A stretch of 64,000 nucleotides of DNA, from positions 7,233,001-7,297,000 of the forward strand of contig NC_065577.1 of assembly GCF_937616625.2 (NCBI RefSeq). The letters run 5' to 3'. A program made the translations under genes and the position numbers. This DNA is from Mercurialis annua (Eukaryota; Streptophyta; Magnoliopsida; Malpighiales; Euphorbiaceae). Shown piece after piece: positions 60,893-64,000 of the stretch (the stretch's first letter is position 1; the number at the start of each line of letters is the position of its first letter). Under the pieces are notes generated by a model. That model was not told the DNA's origin. It ran no database searches and worked only from the letters and a program-made list of their open reading frames with translations.

Positions 60893-61670
60893 CTATGGTT
60901 CTGCAGGAACTGATCTGATAAATTCGGCAAGGCCTTCATCTTCTTGAAGCAGTGTAGCCACATAATTTGTAAGTTCAACATCTTCCGTAGAAGGAGCAGC
61001 CCTTTGTTCTTCAGCAGCAGGAACAGAAACAACTTCATCATCTTGAAGCTGCACAGCCACATAATTTGCAAATTCAACATCTTCCATTTGTTCTTCAGCA
61101 GCAGCAGCAGCAGGAACAGGAACAACAACTTGTACTTGTTCATCTCCTCGCGCGCTTCGATCCAAACCCATCAGCCCCATCTTCACCCTTTCTTTTCTTG
61201 TGGTTCTTTTTTATCCGGCACACCACAGTCCCTTCAGATTCATCAAGACAATATTCCTGCATCAACCAGCACCCATTCTCACACTTATTCTTCTTGTTTC
61301 GATATGAAAACTGCTTTTGAGTCCATCCGATTCCTTGTACCTTAAACTTCTTCCCCGTGTCCTCTCCGTGCCAAGTCCCTCCGCTGGATCCCACATTGCG
61401 TTTGAACGTAGAGCCCCCGGCAGCCCTCCTCTTCAAAGGGCTGAAAACGTAAAGAAAGTCGTTGTTGTTGTACGTTGGTCCGCCAAGTTTATCCCAAATC
61501 TGCCAGGGTTCTTGATCGCCGTAGATATCGCAATCTTGAATGAGTCCTTGGCATGGAAGTGGGGTTCCATGGAGCTTGTTGAGTAGATATAAGTGGACAA
61601 TCTGATCATCTCGTGGCTCAAACTGGAAACCACAGCGAGTGAGTTCCATGACACAACTCATTGCTAACAA
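60893..61670 (-). CDS. NAC-domain transcription factor, reading frame broken or shifted after the domain
   Basis: Plant-specific DNA-binding transcription factor, nuclear. The open frame 61670-61140 (176 residues) holds a divergent NAC domain: GFQFEPRDDQIVHLYLLNKL (A), DCDIYGDQEPWQIW (B), YVFSPLKRR (C), TGKKFKVQGIGWTQKQFSY (D) and VVCRIKKNHKKRK (E). It stops at TGA just after the basic GSKRARR. A second open frame, 61186-60893, overlaps by 47 bases in the next frame and encodes an acidic tail with an internal repeat (EDVEFANYVAVQLQDDE, EDVELTNYVATLLQEDE) ending IRSVPAEP; this resembles an activation region. Either the gene has gained a frameshift or the tail is unrelated. No intron is apparent. 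Domain call firm; intactness unsure. Subfamily not assigned. Confidence 0.8.
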
Positions 61671-61903
61671 ATTAAGAAGAAATTAACGCAAATCAAAGCT
61701 TAGAAGTAAAGAAGAGAAGAGTAAGAGTAGGTAGGGTTATTCAGTAGGGTTACTACTTACTTATTTATAGATTTGGGCTACGTGAAGGAGTTTGACATGC
61801 ATTAGGTTAGATTAGATTAGATTAGATTAGATTAACTGCTTTACTTATTTACTTACTTGTACTGCGCGCTTCTTAAGTACTTTTTCTTATTTAGTTATTT
61901 AAA
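61671..61903 (-). promoter_or_regulatory. Upstream region of the NAC gene with a TTAGA microsatellite
   Basis: Contains about six TTAGA units at 61807-61840. Room for a promoter is short: a MITE begins at 61904 and a LINE tail at 62219. No TATA box is assigned with confidence. Confidence 0.5.
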
Positions 61904-62179
61904 GGGAAAAGGGTCATTTATGCCCTTAAGGTTTGGCTCTAGGATCAAGAAAGCCCTCAACGTTTGGAAAGGTTCAAATATGCCCTCAACGTTTTAAAAA
62001 GTGAACAACTAGGCCCCTATTTTGACTTATAAATGAGATGTTGGGGGCCTGGTTGTCGAAATTGAAGGGCCTAGTTGTTCATTTTTCAAAACGTTGTGGG
62101 CATATTTGAACCTTTCCAGACTTTGAGGGCTTGCTTGATCCTAGAGCAAAACGTTAGGGGTATAAATGACCCTTTTCCC
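61904..62179. mobile_element. Mutator-like MITE, family C (276 bp)
   Basis: Inverted-repeat ends GGGAAAAGGGTCATTTATGC and complement GGGAAAAGGGTCATTTATAC; the arms go on with GGATCAAG, GTTCAAATATGCCC and AACAACTAGGCCC. A perfect 9-bp duplication TTATTTAAA lies at 61895-61903 and 62180-62188. Confidence 0.93.
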
Positions 62180-62218
62180 TTATTTAAACGAACATGAAAA
62201 TAAGAGCAATTCTCTCCC

Positions 62219-64000
62219 TTTTTTTTGGTACAAGAAAGGAGGCAAAAGCCTAAAACCAACTACATATTCTCACAGACACTGCGATCATAAGACACACCCT
62301 GAGCATCGTGCTTAAGCCAAGATATAAGGCTACGAGGAGGCGTTTCATGCCAAACAGTGCCCACATAGTCCTCATTCATAATCGAAGCTAAATGGTCAGC
62401 AGCATTATTTGCTTCTCTATACACATGAGAGATCTTAACCTCCCAGTTATTCTTCAGCAATCTGTGAATAGCACACAGTAAGTTCGAATACCCAGCAGCA
62501 TCACTCAACCCAGAATTAATCTTGTCCACGACGAGGCTGTTGTCAACTTCCAGCAGAATTTTTGTAGCTCCCAGCTTCCACCCTAACATCAAACCATAAT
62601 AGACACCCCTGAATTCCGCACCAATGACAGAATCAAAGCCAATACCCACCGTGAAACTTCCCAACCAGTTACCCGCCTCATCTCTAGCTAAACCTCCTGC
62701 TCTAGCACAACCAGTAACATGATTAAACGCTCCATCAGTGTTGATTTTAATCCAACCTTGCGGTGGCCTTGACCAACAAACCGAAATGTCTTTGTACACA
62801 TTAATGACAGAACTAAAACTTTGCTTATTTGCTTTGGCAATCGAAATGTAGTGAACCTTGTTCCTGATATTCATCAACATAGTTTCAATTGGGGTGAGAG
62901 TATCTTCAAACACCTTCTTGTTCCTCCAATTCCATATGTACCAAAGAGTAACCCCAAAAGTGCAGGCCCAATCACCGCTCCCATTGACATTAAGAGAACC
63001 CTGCAAATTTAATTGAAACCAATTATCAAAAGGCAAGTTGAACAAATTATTTCTTTGATCTGGGGCGATTATCCGATTCCACAACAACTTAGAGAGCAGA
63101 CAATCACGAAAGACATGATTCCTATCCTCCACAGCATCATTACATCTAGGGCAAACGGTTTGGCTAGTTAAATGTCTTCTGAAGCGCTCTCCATTAGTCA
63201 AGAGCCTATCATGGGCCAGAAGCCAAAGAAAGAAGCGAATCCGCTCAGGGCCAGCCCAGCCCCAAATCCCATTCCATTGCTCATTAACCTCAACCTCAGC
63301 ATCACCTTCTATAGCCTTATACGCAGACTTAGTAGAGAAATTCCCTGAACTCGAAAAACCCCAATACATAAAATCCTTTCCATTGTCAAGATTAGGAGGG
63401 ATAATACTAGCAATCTTTAGGAGCCAAGAGTTAGGTAAAAAATTAGCAAACTTATCCTAACGCCAACTTCCTTCATTATCAGCAAATGAAGCAACATTAT
63501 CCATTCTTACTTCATCTGGAATATTGACCAACGCAATCTGACTCAAAATCGTGCTATCCCCAAGCCAAGGATCTAACCAAAAACGAATAGACACCCCATC
63601 GCACATAGCCCACCTAACCTCGGATTGGACATGATTCCAACATCTACTCAAAGCTTGCCATAAATGCGACGAGCCTTTAATATTAGATAATGGGAGCAGC
63701 CAATCATCTGAAACTTTATACTTAGCTCTCAAGACGTTAACCCAGAACACATCATGATTAGCTAAAAGCTTCCACCCAACATTCATTAAAAGAGCCTCAT
63801 TCATCAAACCCATATGCTTATATCCAAGACCACCTTTATTCTTCGGCAAGCGAACAACGTCCCACTTGATAAGATTGATCTTTCTAGTATCCTCCGTTTA
63901 TCCCCAAAGGAACTTTCTACAACTTTTATCAATCTCAGAACAGGACCCCTTAGACAATGCAGTAGATTGCATCGTGTAGATAGGAATGGACGCTAGGACA
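62219..64000 (-). pseudogene. LINE ORF2 (RT C-terminus, zf-RVT, RNase H), two in-frame stops, 5' part outside window
   Basis: Plant L1-type retrotransposon on the minus strand. In a single frame from the window edge down to 62260 it reads: RT C-terminal part (INLIKWDVVRLPKNKGGLGY; LRAKYKVSDDWL); WLDPWLGD; zf-RVT linker (FSTKSAYKAI, RIRFFLWLLAHDRLLTNGER, CPRCNDAVEDRNHVFRDC); and RNase H with INTDGAF, GAEFRGVYYG, LEVDNSLVV and ANNAADHLAS, so the D-E-D-D residues are present. Only two stops break the frame: TAA at 63898-63900 and TAG at 63457-63459. The 3' end is an A-run on the sense strand (T-run 62219-62226) after GTACC. It is much less decayed than the LINE at 18632-31278. Confidence 0.93.

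Overview
The window is nuclear DNA of a flowering plant, most likely a eudicot. Its single-copy genes have plant-type introns and plant-specific families (SnRK2 kinase, plant TM9/TMN protein, chloroplast-targeted ferredoxin, NAC factor). The space between them is AT-rich and packed with plant transposons. I cannot name the species. There is no bacterial, organellar or CRISPR content, and I saw no tRNA or rRNA gene.

Layout. 1-3670 (minus): subclass I SnRK2 protein kinase, nine exons seen, 3' end outside the window. 4100-12075: two solo LTRs of chromovirus (Tekay/Del-like) type, the second inside an hAT-type MITE, each with a target duplication. 12084-18630: AT-rich gene-free DNA with minisatellites. 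18632-31278: a decayed LINE (minus) split by a young complete Ty3/gypsy chromovirus at 19061-30049 (TSD ACCAC, two near-identical LTRs, one open gag-pol frame). 31279-37089: an older chromovirus LTR relic carrying later insertions, including two well-bounded MITEs. 37090-49998: gene-free DNA with a Stowaway MITE, other MITEs, a Mei2-like RRM fragment beside a MULE transposase relic, palindromes and simple-sequence fields. 49999-56366 (plus): a complete 12-exon TMN1/TM9SF gene encoding 585 residues. 57760-58197 (plus): intronless chloroplast ferredoxin. 60893-61670 (minus): NAC-domain gene whose C-terminal part lies in another frame. 62219-64000 (minus): a second LINE with two in-frame stops, running off the window.

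The host genes are unrelated housekeeping or stress genes and form no operon or visible cluster. They cover ABA-independent osmotic-stress signalling (SnRK2), Golgi/endosome cargo handling (TMN1), photosynthetic electron transfer (ferredoxin) and transcription (NAC).

The least explained signal is a set of short palindrome/hairpin arrays of unrelated sequence. They recur inside several LTRs and repeats (10556-10744, 12222-12259, 19210-19400 with its twin in the 3' LTR, 32279-32360, 34990-35125, 42281-42383). One palindromic unit differs between the two otherwise near-identical LTRs of the young element. All splice sites and protein matches were read by eye from the bases and remembered family consensus; no search was run.
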